Below, piece by piece: positions 11,069-23,854 of a stretch of 64,000 bases of DNA. A program made the position numbers and the translations under genes. Under the pieces are notes generated by a model. The model saw only the letters and a list, made by a program, of their open reading frames with translations. It did no database searches and was not told the DNA's origin. The stretch's first letter is position 1. Each line of letters begins with the position of its first letter. This DNA comes from Artemia franciscana. Lineage: Eukaryota > Arthropoda > Branchiopoda > Anostraca > Artemiidae. The stretch covers positions 14,699,762 through 14,763,761 of the forward strand of contig NC_088881.1 of NCBI RefSeq assembly GCF_032884065.1. The letters are read 5' to 3'.

Positions 11069-12380
11069 AGAAGCTGCCGGTCCTGCTGTATCGATTGGAT
11101 AAATTGCTAGATTATTTCTTTTGATTATTCATGTTTGTTCAAAATACCATTTTACTCTCACTTTCATCTAATATAGTAATACCAAACTGCTGTTTATCGG
11201 TGCTTTTTTGATGGAAATATTCAATATACAAGGGTTTCCCCAAACTGTAGTTCGTGGTTTCCCTTTGGAGTATATGAGCAAAACTCGAGATATCTACGGA
11301 ATATTCTTATTACAATAATATTACATATTAGAATATAGAACATAATTTAGAATATAAAAATAATATATTTATTAAAAGAATACTAAATAAGTGTATTAAA
11401 ACATAAACGATTTTCTTATTAAAAAATTCAATAAAATATTAAAATCTGCATCTTTGGCATCATCATTTTTTATAGCTTTGTTTCTTCTGTTTGATGTGAA
11501 AGATAAAATACAATACAATACAGTGTGAGTCACATGTTGACAAGAATCATTTAATAAAAATAGCTATCGTAATTAAGGCTATTGCTACAACTAATTTACG
11601 CTATCATTTACAACATATTAACCACTAAGTACAATTTTTTTCACTTGAAAAAGAGGAACGAAGGAACCACTGAAACGATTAGTTCTGCAGTGCAATGGTT
11701 CAAGCTTGTTCTTGTGGCGTGGGTTCGGTTGACTGCAGTGGCGAGGAGTAGTAGGGAACAGTTTTCAGTTGCAGGCGGTAAGTATTGCTACTGAACTGTG
11801 AATTCGAGCTTAGCCATGATACTAATGCATGAAAGGTAATGTCATTATCATTCAGCACAAGAGTATTTGCCTAGTATGGAAGACGCAATGGTTTTAAATT
11901 CTCTGATGGTTCATTACAGTGTACGTTTTCCTGGATAAAAAATGGAGCCATCGGTATCGGAGAAACATTTTTTGGGCACATGATGCCATTAATAGTAAGT
12001 TGAGATGTATTGTTAAAACGGCTCATTGGCCTATAACTACATTCAAGGAAAAAAGCGATGTGCTGTTCACAGTTTGTCGTTATGCTGTTTGCATTGTCGT
12101 TATGTGTTGTAATACCTTTAGGTGGTGTAATATCTTTTGGTGTGTGTTTATCTTCAATAAAGAAAGGGACTAAAAGTCACTAAAACTGAAAAAATAAAAT
12201 GTTTTTTTTTGTGCTTTAGACGCTGGGAGACAGTTTTTCTAGTGTTCCTGAACTAAAGATATATTTTTCCACCAACATATGTTTTTTCACTTATTTAATT
12301 TCTCATCAAGTACCTCCTTTACTGTATTACAAGTTTTGGAATTTATGTTTCTATATACCTTATGTATTTTCTTTTTCCAG
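11069..12380 (+). other. TOM1 intron, rest
   Basis: AT-rich sequence with tracts of ATTAAAA and AATAT. No coding or mobile-element signature recognised before the next exon acceptor CTTTTTCCAG. Confidence 0.55.
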
Positions 12381-12505
12381 GGACTTTATGGTACATGTCG
12401 TCAAATGCAACGTCGCCTGATTGGCCTAGTAAATCGAGTTGCTAATGAAGATCTAACTGGAGTTCTTCTTAAACTTAACGATGATCTTAACAATATTTTC
12501 TTAAG
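12381..12505 (+). CDS. TOM1: TOM1-family adaptor, second part of the GAT domain
   Basis: The exon starts after CTTTTTCCAG and ends TTAAG|GTATTT, leaving two bases of an arginine codon (phase 2). It reads GLYGTCRQMQRRLIGLVNRV then ANEDLTGVLLKLNDDLNNIF LR. This matches helices 2 and 3 of the TOM1 GAT domain, where a CRxMQxRxxELI...NExLTxxLLxxND.LN.vFLR pattern is conserved. The acidic ND.LNN segment is part of the ubiquitin-binding surface in relatives. Confidence 0.95.
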
Positions 12506-12699
12506 GTATTTTTTTTTAATTTGATTCGTTTGTCATTATTGTTTGTTTATTGGTGAACGTCATAAAAAATGAGACAGAGTAAAATAAAAGAAAAAGTCAC
12601 AAAAAAACATAAATTACAAGCAACAAAAAAGAATTACTGCTTTTTTATTCGCACTGATTCATTTTAGTGAAGCCTAACTTTGCGATTCTGTTTTGAAAT

Positions 12700-13800
12700 T
12701 CGTCTAGCAACTGAGACTTTGGTATTACCTTCAATTTAGTAACAGTTTGTGAGCTCCTCTACCACGGAGTCAGGCGAAGTCGATGCTAAGCAAATCAGCT
12801 AAACATCTTTCGTATTTTTAGATGATCAGTTTTTGCTAACAGTTTCCAAAAGAGGGTGGCGTAAATAATATGAGGAAGGGCAAGGGTATTATAAAGGCTA
12901 GCAAAAAGTGTCCAGTTAAACCGAAGTTTACATTGGCCAATAGAGGCGTAAGATGCTAAAGTTAGACGTTTTAGTTGCTCATGGCTTACGGGTGTGGTGG
13001 ATAGTGGAACCTATGAGGAGGCAGAGAAAAAAAAAGGTGATCAACTGGATGGACACAGTTATTCACGAGAGATATAAAGGAAACTGGTCAAACGAACAAG
13101 GATGATCTCGAATTTTACTGGGTTGAGTCGTTATCCAAATGTTTGGTATTCAGCTTGAAGAATTTCTAAAAATTATGTGATCTGTAGGCGAGTCTGGCTA
13201 GTATTCAAAATGTTGTCAGCATAGCATAGCAAAAATTGATTAATCGGGAAATCCATGAAGATGGACAAAGATCTTCAGTGTCGATATAAGATGGTAGTTT
13301 CATACAAATTCGAATAGAACAGGTGACAAGAGAATGTATTCTGTGTTTAGCAGCTTTTAAAAGTGCACTGGGTGGACAAAAGAGTCAAAGGCGCGTTTAA
13401 TGTCATTCCAGCAAGAACAAGTCTCTCCAGAAGCATCGATTAGAATATTAGCGATTGGAGCTAGGGCATCAACACATCGTGACCATCGCTTAAAACTGAA
13501 CTGATTCGGAGGACGGTGATCAGAATAAAAGATGAGCATTGGAGTCTTGATTTTTCTTTTTTTGAAATGGAGGTGATATCTCCACTGAAGAAGTAGGAGA
13601 GAACTATTCCTTGGTTGAATACTATCTGCATAAGATGGAAGAGATGCACCGTGAGGAGTTTGCCACCATGTTTTAGAATCAACACTGAACGAGAAATTCC
13701 ATTTTAGCTTTTGAATGGCATCTTTTATGGACTTCCAACAACACAGTCGGTGTCTAGATGAGCGGCTAGAAATTTTAGTGTTTCTAAACATTAAACTAAT
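12700..13800 (-). pseudogene. LINE reverse transcriptase remnant, - strand
   Basis: The longest open piece (13791-13357, 144 codons) contains a palm motif A-like segment CWNDIKRAFDSFVHPV near its end. Further left, in shifted frames, come a motif C-like YAD followed by a residue other than D (about 13230-13210), then LQAEYQTFG (about 13160-13130), and later LIGSTIHHT (about 13010-12985), which resembles the thumb region G.PIG of LINE reverse transcriptases. Stops and frameshifts are frequent. The order of motifs on the - strand is that of a reverse transcriptase, so I assign it to a LINE family different from the one at 8.9-11.1 kb. Confidence 0.7.
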
Positions 13801-14589
13801 GAATTTTTAATGTTTAGCTCGAGAAAAGTTTAGACTTCATTCTTCTAGTCAGTTTATTTTTCCCAATAACTTCTTCTTTATGTTATGTTAATGACTCCTT
13901 TCCTGTGACTCCTTGTTTCACGTAGTTATGTCTGACAAAGTCCACCTGGGGATCTGCCTTTGTTGTTGCGGTGCCTGGTAGGCACAGAGTAAGATATTGT
14001 ATCATCAAGTGACAATATATTCAGGCCGTGTTTGGTAAAAAAAAATTTGAATGTAAGTCACATCCAATATTAGGATTTTTATTAACTATTAAGTCATTTA
14101 TATTCTTAGGCATAGGTTGATTGTAGGACTCGTCGATTTAGAGATTTGTGATTTTTCCTGCACTTTAAGCTTTAGCATGTGTGACCAGTAGTTTTTTTTT
14201 ATCAAAACAGAAAGCACTTGTGATCAGTAGCAGTTGCACTATGCTTGGAACATAGTGAATTATCTTTGGCGTATAAGTCTATTATACACTAATGTATAGT
14301 TTATTGAGTTGGTTTGGAAGGTGATCAATCATATCCCAGTTAAAGCAGTCACGTGGTAAAAATACAAAAAAGGCAAATTTTTCAATTTGTAGGCGTTCCT
14401 ACCCAATTTTCACTGAATCTGTAAGAAACGTTTATTATTCGCTTTGTGTCAGGAAATATAATTTCAGTGTGCGTTTCTCGAAACGCCAAGCTGTTTTCGT
14501 ACGTTTAGGGATGAGTAGTTTGAGCCAATGCTAAGTGTTGCCTATAGTAAAGAGCCTCAAGGCTTCAATGTTTCATTATTATTATTATT

Positions 14590-16680
14590 TTTCCAGAGGC
14601 ACTTCATATGGAAGGGCTGACTGCATACGCTTCGGAAGGGACTCATTTGATTGAAAATCCAAAGTTTTAGTTCCCTTTTAAGAGTTGAAACTGATTGGAG
14701 GGCAACTACCCCCTCCTCTAAGGCCCTTCTTTCCCCAAATGCATCCGATCAAAATCTTTTTAGCCATTTTATTATAAATAGTACAAAGGTCAAATAACTA
14801 TGCCTCCAGGGTTGACAACCCCCCCAGTCCCCAGGACAAGGGTTGTAAGTTATGCAAGTTGCTCATTGCTAACATATAAGGTGTTTATTAAAGTGGTGTT
14901 CGTATAAACTTCGGAGGAGGTTCATTCGATTTGAAGTCGAAAGTTTTAGTTCCCTTTTTAAGAGTCAAACGTGATTGGAGGGCAACCAACCTCCCTCCCC
15001 CCGAACCATGCCTATTTTTCCAAATGCTTCCGGTCAAAATTTTTAGACAGTTTTTTTTTGTTCAAAATAGTTCAAAGGTCAAATAACTATGGTTCCGGGT
15101 TTGATAAATCCCAGTCCTCGGGGCAAGGGCTATAAGTCACACTAGTTGCCATTGTTAACATATAAGGCTATTATGGAAGGGGCGATCATATAAACTTTGG
15201 AAGATGCTCTTTTGATTTGAAATCGAAAGTTCGGGTGCCCTTTTTAAGAGTCAAAAGTGGTCAAAAGGTAACCAGCCCCCCTGCGCTTTTCCCTGAATTC
15301 TTCCAATCAAAATATTTAGATAACCATTTTATTCCAAATAGTCCAAAAGTCAAAAAACATAACTCAGTGGTTGACAAAACCCTTACAGCCCCCGGATCAA
15401 AGTCTGTAACAATGTAAGTTTTCCATTGTTAACAATAAGGTTTTTTCTGGGAAGTGGTGGTCTTATAAACTTTTGAGGGGACTCCTTCGATTGGAAATCA
15501 ATAGTTTTAGTTCCTTAAGTGAACGACTAAGGACATTAAGTCGAAAATTGGAAGGTGTTTTGAGGAAATGTTGAAGAGAGATTTTAAGTTTACCAGCCCC
15601 CCTCCCTCCTCCTTTTAGGCCCCCTTCTACTCAATACTGATCGAAATTTTGGAATCGTCATTTTGCTTAAACTAATCGAAATGTCTATTAGCTATACCTC
15701 AGGAATATCAGGTCCCCTTAGCCTCCGGGCATGGTTTGTAAAATGTGCAATTTGTACGTTTTTTGCTTGCAAAATTTATCATTAGGAAAATGGGAGATAC
15801 TTGATTCTGGGTTCCGAAAAGGCTAAGTGCATTAAGATGAAACTCTGGAGAATGTTGAGGGGTGTGTTATAATAAATCAAAAGGCACTACATGCAACCAG
15901 TTTATCATAAAGGAGGAACTGCAATATTTCTGGAACGGCTGAGGGTGTTAAGTTGAAAATTTCAGGGGATACTGATTGGGACGTTAAAGAGCTACCGGAG
16001 GGTAATTCTGCCCTCATCACTGATCAAATTTTGAAAAATTTAATTTCTTCAAAATATTCAAAAGTTCTATTAACTATGGCTCCGGGGATGCAACGTTCCA
16101 CACATCCTCTAGGGTAAGGATTGTTTATTTATGCAGTTTGCCCCTTTTTAATATAGGATTTATCTCCCCCTCTCTTACTTTTCGATTCTCTCCTTAATAC
16201 TGATGGAGATGTTAAAAAACCATTTCATTCAGAATAGTCACAGCATCTAATAGCTGAGCCTTTGCGATGTTATGTCCCCGCAGCCCCCAGGGCGAGGAAT
16301 GTAAATTATGAAATTTGTCCATATTTTACATGCAGGATTTATCAGTATGATCCCAGTATTTGATCCTGGATTCATCCAAAAAGAGTAAGGGTGCTGATGC
16401 AAAATTTCGGGAAATGTTGAGGGGCATGTGGAGTTAAGTTAAAAGAAACTATATGTATTCAAGTCAAAAAATCAAAAATGCATATCCGTAATATCTTAGG
16501 AACAGGTGGGGGGATTAATTTGAAACTTTCAGGGTCACTACTACTACACCTACTATTGCGGTTGGAAATTAGACTGGCTGTGATTGTAACTGTGACTACT
16601 TGCCACTGTGACTGCTTGCAACTGCTACTACATCTATTTGTGACTACTTTCAGGGGATGTTGAACTTTGAAATTTTATGT
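14590..16680 (+). repeat. Degenerate tandem array, about 280-bp period
   Basis: Successive units share, in order, TTCGGAAGGGACTCATTTGA-like, AAAGTTTTAGTTCCCTTTT, TTGGAGGGCAAC, CCCCC-rich, AATAGT.CAAA.GTCAAATAAC and ATTGCTAACATATAAGG elements. The last landmark occurs at about 14866, 15151 and 15425, giving spacings near 275-285 bases. Units after 15800 are recognisable but strongly diverged. No coding potential. Confidence 0.75.
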
Positions 16681-17118
16681 TGAAAAAAAGATCACTTTGA
16701 TGGAACTTTGATTTGAAAAAAACTGATGTTGAAAAAGCAAGTTAAAAAAATAAGCATGAAACTTCGGCAATGAAAAATGAGCAGAAAATAATTAAAAAAA
16801 AACTTTCTAAAAAAGAAGTTTTTCAAAGAAAATTAAAGAGCCATTTTAAACTTAGACAAGCAGAAATAAATTCCTATAATAACTCAAACTCAAAACGACC
16901 AGAAACTATATCAGATAATCAATGAAATACAAATCAAATAGAAATTAAATACATAGTCGTTGCAAAGAAACATACAACAGGTACTAATATAACTCAACAA
17001 AGAAATCTTAAAACGAGTAAGACTTCAATTGAATCATCATATCAAACTTAAGACGAGCAAATATCGCTTCAAACAAGAGTTTAGCTACTGCCCTCTTCCC
17101 TAACTTTAAAAGTCTAAA

Positions 17119-17272
17119 GCCTACTGCGTCATTTGCGCTTTACTGAAAATGAATTATGCTACAAATTTTTTCTTTTTTACTTGCAACATTGAAAATAAAA
17201 ATTACAGTGACATAAAATCTTGAACTGCTGAGCTTTCAGCAATTAATATCATTATATACCAAATATTCGGTT
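17119..17272 (+). repeat. Direct repeat, unit 1 inside the foldback
   Basis: From GCCTACTGCGTC to ATATTCGGTT, 154 bases, repeated almost exactly at 17353-17506. Confidence 0.9.
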
Positions 17273-17352
17273 GAAACAAAAGATTGTTTCCTATTCAGAC
17301 ACAAAGAGCAAGATTGTAACGAAGTCTCTGAAAAGCCTACTGCGTCTGAAAA

Positions 17353-17506
17353 GCCTACTGCGTCATTTGCGCTTTACTGAAAATGAATTATGCTACAAAT
17401 TTCTTCTTTTTTACTTGCAACATTGAAAATAAAAATTACAGTGACATAAAATCTTGAACTGCTGAGCTTTCAGCAATTAATATCATTATATACCAAATAT
17501 TCGGTT
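17353..17506 (+). repeat. Direct repeat, unit 2 inside the foldback
   Basis: Second copy of 17119-17272, offset 234 bases. The 80 bases between the copies include about 55 bases (17278-17333) that match 18561-18616, outside the element. Confidence 0.9.
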
Positions 17507-18949
17507 TAATTTTCTTAGGTCTTTCTATGGATTGTTCAAGACACGTAGATTTTTCAGTAAAACGCAAATGACGCAGTAGGTTTCAGACTTTGACAGTTAG
17601 GGAAGGTGGCAGTAGTCTAGTGATTTTTTTTTCTTTTTAGACTTGATTTGCATATTCAGTTTAATTTTTACTCGTTTGAAGATTTATTTGTTCATTTATT
17701 GTCACTACCTGTTATGTTTGTTCGCTATGATTGTTTATTTAATTTTTGTTCGTTTTGGGTTTCATTTATTCTTTGCTAGTAATTTCTGGTCGTTTTGAGT
17801 TTGAATTATTCTAGAAATTTATTTCTGCTGATCTCAAATTTAATATCGCTCTTTACTTTTCTGTGAAGAAACTTCTTTTTCTGAAAAGTTAAGAGTTTTT
17901 CCGAAGAGTTAAAAAAAAATAATTTCAGAAAAGATTCGTCAAGGTCATCTGTTACTCGATTAGCCGCAGCTTTATAAAGGCTGACTCCTTTAGTGAGACG
18001 TCAAGCAATTGTTAAGATTCCTTTTCACTCTCCGATTACTGGCCTGAAGTTTGCTTTGCACGGACCACAGTTTTCATTCGGTTTTAGGTCAGTGTAATTT
18101 TGGTTGTGTCGCTGTCAAAGCGTGAACACAATTTATTAATAAAGGCTTTATGCTCAGCTGGGTTTAAGTCTTCGTGGGGAGGGGAGTACGACGGAATAGG
18201 GGGATCTCGAGTGTGCAGCTCGAGCAGGTTGCTACTTGTCTTGGGGGTTATTTGAAGAGCGACAAGCGTTTAGATACTACAGTAGCACAAAGTTGAAATA
18301 TGTCAGGCTTGGTCTTGTTGGGTTTTGAAAGTCTAACACTAAAAATATTTCACTTATGATTAATTATATCTTTGGGGATGAATGAAAGGGAGGAAGAGTG
18401 TACAATTCTCAAAACCACTCGCTTGGTAACGCCTGTTAGCCATTTTAATAAAATTTTAATGCTTCCTTTGTTTTGAAATGATAGCCTAATTTGTAAATCT
18501 ATATCTTATTATAAATGGAAAAACGAAGAAAATTGAAAATAAAATGTTTTTAAGTTGTAAAAAGATTGTTTCCTATTCAGACACAAAGAGCAAGATTGTA
18601 ACGAAGTCTCTGAAAAAAAGACTATCAGAAAATAATCAGATTAGCGTTTATTGTTGTAGCTCAAAGTCGAAAATCCCGTACATTTCTTCGAATACTTTTG
18701 TGAAAACTTGGATTAGAAATCTGAGAATGTTTATTCGTGCAGTTGAATAGCTTTTAAAGAAAAGAAAATAATGTTTCCTTTCTATATTTTTTCTTTATCT
18801 AAAGCGTTGTTTTTCCTCTGTATATTCATCCCTTCTGTAAACTTTTTATTTAAGACTAAAATATTCTCCTGTTTACCTTGTTTAGTTGCCAGATGACCTT
18901 TTGTATTTATACAGAAAATTATTGCCACCAATAGGACACAGCCGAATTC

Positions 18950-19275
18950 GAGGAAAGCTGTCCTATCCGAATGGTTAGCGTCCTAGACTTTTAATCGTTT
19001 GTCTGTGAGAAAGGGGGTTCGAGTCCTGGTATTGTCGGTTTTTTAGTTTGGACGGGGGTCAATAGTGTGACTCTGTAAGCTTGGCTAGAATTGACCCAGC
19101 TCCAGATGGGTTGCTGGAGAAATCTGGGGGGGGGACAAGGGAAAAGTAGTAGAATGATTTTCACGCAAACACATTCGTGGCCTAAGGCAGTGAATCAGGA
19201 GATCGAGACTTGGGTGAATCAGGAGACCATTAGGTCAGCATGCGATTAAGTAACTAAAGAATAGGACAAAGCTCC
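18950..19275 (+). repeat. tRNA-Lys-like SINE
   Basis: Bases about 18958-19042 look tRNA-derived. There is an A-box-like GAATGGTTAGCG. An anticodon-arm-like GACTTTTAATC corresponds to a TTT (lysine) anticodon. A clear B box GGTTCGAGTCC lies at about 19017-19027. A unique body follows. Imperfect flanking repeats AATAGGACACAGCC (about 18931) and AATAGGACAAAGCTCC (about 19261) could be the target-site duplication. The arms do not pair well enough for a functional tRNA. Confidence 0.65.
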
Positions 19276-19558
19276 AAATGAAATACGACTTGAATCATTC
19301 TTCTAGATGGGTAATTGACAACAAGCTAATACTTCCGGAATAAATACTTGAACAACTAACCACAGTTTTTCTTTTAATTTATTTTATTTATTGTTTGTTT
19401 GTTTTATCCAAGGTATATATGATGTGAACCTGTCTCCATATGAATACCCTACTTATTTGTTAATTTTTTGGTAGATAAGTTATTATGTTTTAAGTTAAAT
19501 ATTAAGAATCTTTGGTTTATGCCCTACAGTGCTGAATTTGATGGTTTATTCATTGCAG

Positions 19559-19713
19559 ATTTGGAAGGTATGATAAGAAGAGGGCCGCTGTTGTTGGTAA
19601 TCCACTTGAATCACAGAAGCCAGCGACTAAACCTTCATCAGACGTGAATCTCATTGATTTTGGTGAAGAAACTGCCCCACAAAAAGACATCAGTGAAAGA
19701 CTTCGGCAATTAG
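19559..19713 (+). CDS. TOM1: TOM1-family adaptor, tail exon with a DLIDFG-like motif
   Basis: The acceptor TTCATTGCAG supplies the A that completes the split arginine codon from 12505. The exon ends TTAG|GTAACT in phase 1. It reads FGRYDKKRAAVVGNPLESQK, then PATKPSSDVNLIDFGEETAP and QKDISERLRQL. The FxRY start continues the GAT end (FLR.ERF in relatives). NLIDFG matches the DLIDMG-type acidic segment of TOM1 tails, a short motif used for clathrin or adaptor binding. Confidence 0.93.
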
Positions 19714-22700
19714 GTAACTCATCGCCAGTCTAGTTGTTTTGGCCAATAGCTTTAATTCCAAGACTCTAGCCCTATCGGTGTTTCCATAACCATATGTTTT
19801 ATTTACGAATGGTTAAAGGTGTATATTTTTTGAAAATGCCTCGTGTGCTGTTTTAGGTCGGTATGATTTCACAGCATAATCATGTTTGCGGTGTGTGACG
19901 CAACCTAGTAAAGAAGGCAAAAACGCGTTTTGGAAAAAAAAACGTTAAGTGAAGAACTTCTTTTGAATCTGATTTGGAAATGGTAACTATCATTTCAATT
20001 AATTTTAAATGGTGTCATATAGAAATGAAAACTAGACCATTGCAAAATCTATGCCAAAAATTTTATATAGGACGATTGCCCCCCCCCCCCCCTCCATCTT
20101 GGGCAAGAGAGAAAATCGCTTTTTTGCATGGGAAGCAATGATGTGTATTCTTTTTTAATATCATTCTTTTTTTCTATCGGCACTAGTGGGGCACTGAGAC
20201 ATCATAGAGGGGAGTTTAAGGGCTCATTTTAAAGTAAGTTGCTAATAATATAGGAAAATATTGAAATGGAATGTAATCTTTGACAAATAAAAGTAGTTTG
20301 TGGAGTTGCCTTGGAATTGAGATGACCCTGGTAATTAAGTTGCACAGGTCGTGTTGAAATTATTGCTTGTAAGTTTAGAAATATGTAGCTAAGATGGGCT
20401 TAAGCCTTTTTCTTACGTTATTAAGATTTTGTTTTCAGGACTCCTTTTGGCGGGTCTTACCTACTATTTTCAAATTCAGTGGCATATTAAGCTCATAGGA
20501 CACGAGGAGACCAGCTTGAGACAGCTTGACAGTTTAGCATGAGATAATAGGGGTAAAAAAACTACTTACGCTACTTCCTGTGTAGCGCATGACGATCGCA
20601 AGAAAAAGTTGACGAATGCAATAGGAATGAAAATTGATAGTTCTTAATTAATAATTAATGATTCAATAATAAGGTAATTAATGTTTTTCCAGAAATACTT
20701 ATGGTCAAAATCCCGGCTGCATAAAGCAGGCTTTGGTTAGCTTGGGAAAATTTGGTAGGTTAAGTAGCCTAGTTGACTTTAAGTCCTTAGGCCTATTAGG
20801 CTCTCCATTAAACTTTGTTTTTCCCTCCCCTGAATTTTAAAATGCTTGAAAAGACAAGTATGTAGCAGTTTCGAGTCCAACAAAGTTACCAAATACTGGA
20901 TGGTGTTGTTGATTTTCCGTTTCGACGCTAGTTGGACACTTTTAAGGCTGGACATATCCCTGGGAGATTATTTTATAGGATAAATATTATTTTGTTGTCA
21001 GCGCAAATACTAGAGAAGATAATAGTAATCGTAAAAGGGTGTCTTTACTACAATAATATTTCGGTTTATAATGACTGTGTGTCAGTTTTTCTTATATGTT
21101 GCGAACGGCAAGCAGTTCTGCTTCACACTCAAAGAATAGATAAATAAGAACTCAAGTTGGCTCTTAGCTCCAAGCTTTAGGTTGTATAAAACGAAAAATA
21201 TTAGAAATATATCAGAAAATAACTGAATTCTATGTAAACAAATATTAATAAATATTAGCAGTAAAAAAAAGCGTGAAGTCTTACCAAATATACATAAGAT
21301 GACACCTCATTTTGTAATGAAATTCTTAAAGCTCTTAGAAGAAGTATCCATATAGAACTGAAGGGGGGGGGGGGGTAGAAATTGTTATCTTGACTTCAGG
21401 GATGAAGACCAAACTGAAAATGAATGGGTTAACTGTCTTTCTTACAGGAAGCCAATGTTCACCTCTACTGTATAAAAATTAATTACATGAGAGTCCATCA
21501 TATAGGTTTTTGTGCATAACGATTGGTAATAAAGTTATGCATGCACAGATACTGTCTGTTGACAATTTAAATAATCTGAAAGCTAACTCCCAGATAGCTA
21601 GTAACACAAGGCAGCATTTTGACGCTATTACGTTCGATACAAAAAAATGTCGTTTTGCAAGTCTCAGCGTCGACTGATAGTCTCACAGACAAAGGGCTAA
21701 TTAGTAGATTTCACCAGTACTACAGGGAGCTTCCGAAGCAATTTTGGTAAAAATTGATAGGGGTGATAGTTCGAAAAAACTAATGAGAGGCTAGTTTAAA
21801 ACAAAGGAAACATATACTCTCTTACTAATTGTTAGGCAAAATGCTGTCTAATCAATGTACGTACAACATAAATAACATGCATCCTGTGTCTCCAAATATT
21901 TCAATCAAGGCAGTTGGCACAACAGGCAACTTCAATAGCTGTCGCATCATTCAATGAGACTGCTTTTGAGCAGATTTTTAATGTTTTCCAAACAGTTATA
22001 CTAGACTATTTTAAGGGAATGCCCAGTCCTGAAATTTAAAAAGAAAATTCTGCTCCGTTGAGCAAAGAAAGCAAAATTTAAGCTTTCTAATGACTTAAGT
22101 TTCATTAAATTGAATATATCTGTCTCTGGCACAAAGCAGAAGAAGTTAAATGGCTTTTCTGGGATTTCCAGGAAATTATGTGTTGACTTTAAGTTTTCTG
22201 TTGTTTACTCGGATCTCTTATCAAAGCTATACAAGTTACGGCAAGACTGCCCCATCAATTCTGAGTAATTTGTCCACACATACCGAAAAAACTTGTAATG
22301 GATGATTCTTTAATAGGGTGATTCTTTAAGAATCACCGGTAATAGGGTTTAATAGATGTAATAGGGGGATTCTTTAAGGTATCGAAGAGCCTTAAGTGGT
22401 GTTGTTATGCATTCCAAGCTAGATTTTCATGCCTTCACGATTGTCTGCAGATATCTATTTCCAGTAATGACGTGACAATGACTAAACAACCATTACAAAA
22501 AAAAATAAAACTATGTAGACTTTTATAACTCTAAACAACCGAATAATCTGATGACTCATCAGGCATCAGGGTGATGCTGATGGCATCAGGGGTAAAGTTA
22601 TGTTTACGATTGTTCAAGACAGGGGTAAAATCAATAGCACCAAACTGAGCGATTATTTTTCTATTTCGATATATTCGGTCATAAAGCAAATGAAAAATAT

Positions 22701-23854
22701 CTGACACGAAAAACATAGTAGGATTACAAAATGTCAGGTAAAGTTTAGCGAGACCATACCTATTATAACGACAACGGTCTGTGATAGGTTTTAGCTTATC
22801 CGGTTTTCAATTAGTCTTCTATATCACAGTTGTAAAACAGGGGTAAAATCAATAGGAATAACTGAGCGATTATTTTACTATTACGATAAGAGCGTAATCA
22901 TAAAGCAAATGAAAAAGCCCTGATAGGGAAAACATAGTAGGATCAGAAAACGCCGGGTAAAGGTTTGCGAGACCATACCTATTATAACGGCAACGGTCTT
23001 GATAAGGGTAACCAATCTTGATAAGGGTAACCCCTCCCTCCATACCTTGAAAGTGCGTTTTTGGCTTATATCAGTTTCGTAAAACTTACGCAATGTGAAA
23101 AAAATTTGATGATAATGTGATGTAATGGGATAACTTGTGATGATATTGCTTAATAGTTGTATTTGAAACACGCCATCTAACAAAAAAAAGAACTCAGTGC
23201 TAAATCAATTTGTATTTGAGAGTTATATTGATGTTCAACTCTGCTTGACTAAACTTTTAATATTATAGAAAAAGTAAGAGTGTATTACAACTGAATTTAT
23301 ATTTCTTAATTATTTGACCTAAAGACGGGTAAATAAAAACATCCGATTCCTTATTTTAAGAAAAATTTACTCTTTATTCATTTAAATAAAGGTTGTAAAA
23401 AAAAAAGTGAAATTGGTGTATAGAAAAAATTAACCTTTTCTTCTTTTTCTTATTGGTTTGCACTCAAACTTAAACCGAATCAATTGTTAATTGTTCTACT
23501 TTGGAAAAGAACCCACTCCCTAGAGTTTGAAATAAATATTGTCCTTACTGTTGACCCGAAACTGCTAAAAAAGAAACAATGACTGCTGTTAGTTTGAGAA
23601 TAACAATTATTATGAAAATACCTTAAAAAATATTGTTTCTTCATGTAAGCTATAACGGAATACGAGAAGATAGAAATCTGTAACCTATAAAATTTATGTC
23701 CCCAATTGGGATTTTGGTGTTGTTCCAACCCGAAACACACTGACTATATAATAAAAGCAAAGATATACGTAAAACCGTCAAGTTCTTGATATTGAGGGAA
23801 GGAGGACTTCGGAGTTCTGTGAACCCAGGATAAATATTTTACCGGTTGTTTCAG
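19714..23854 (+). other. TOM1 intron, about 4.1 kb
   Basis: Contains short C and G homopolymer runs (about 20080-20092, 21363-21375), a short repeated GGTGATTCTTTAA stretch at 22317-22375, and a 200-bp direct duplication at 22620-23000. No coding or element signature elsewhere. Confidence 0.55.
22620..23005 (+). repeat. Two-unit tandem duplication, about 215-bp period
   Basis: The block CAGGGGTAAAATCAATAG ... CATAAAGCAAATGAAAAA ... AACATAGTAGGAT ... GCGAGACCATACCTATTATA, starting about 22620, recurs from about 22837 with roughly 85% similarity by eye. Confidence 0.8.

Larger units (their letters stand above)
16798..17900. mobile_element. Foldback element with about 350-bp inverted arms
   Basis: The left arm (about 16798-17152) and the right arm (about 17549-17900) are reverse complements at moderate identity. 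They are best matched in the inner part: CTTCCCTAACTTTAAAAGTC...CCTACTGCGTCATTTGCGC on the left is answered by GCAAATGACGCAGTAGG...CTTTGACAGTTAGGGAAG on the right. Outer parts share ACCAGAAACT/AGTTTCTGGT-like and CAGAAATAAATTCC/GGAATTTATTTCTG-like segments. The core of about 400 bases carries a 154-bp direct duplication. No open frame is present, so it is non-autonomous. Confidence 0.75.
12506..19558 (+). other. TOM1 intron, about 7 kb
   Basis: A long intron that holds a - strand LINE (12700-13800), a degenerate tandem array (14590-16680), a foldback element (16798-17900) and a tRNA-derived SINE (18950-19270), described separately. The spaces 13800-14570 and 17900-18940 show no other feature. 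Confidence 0.7.
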
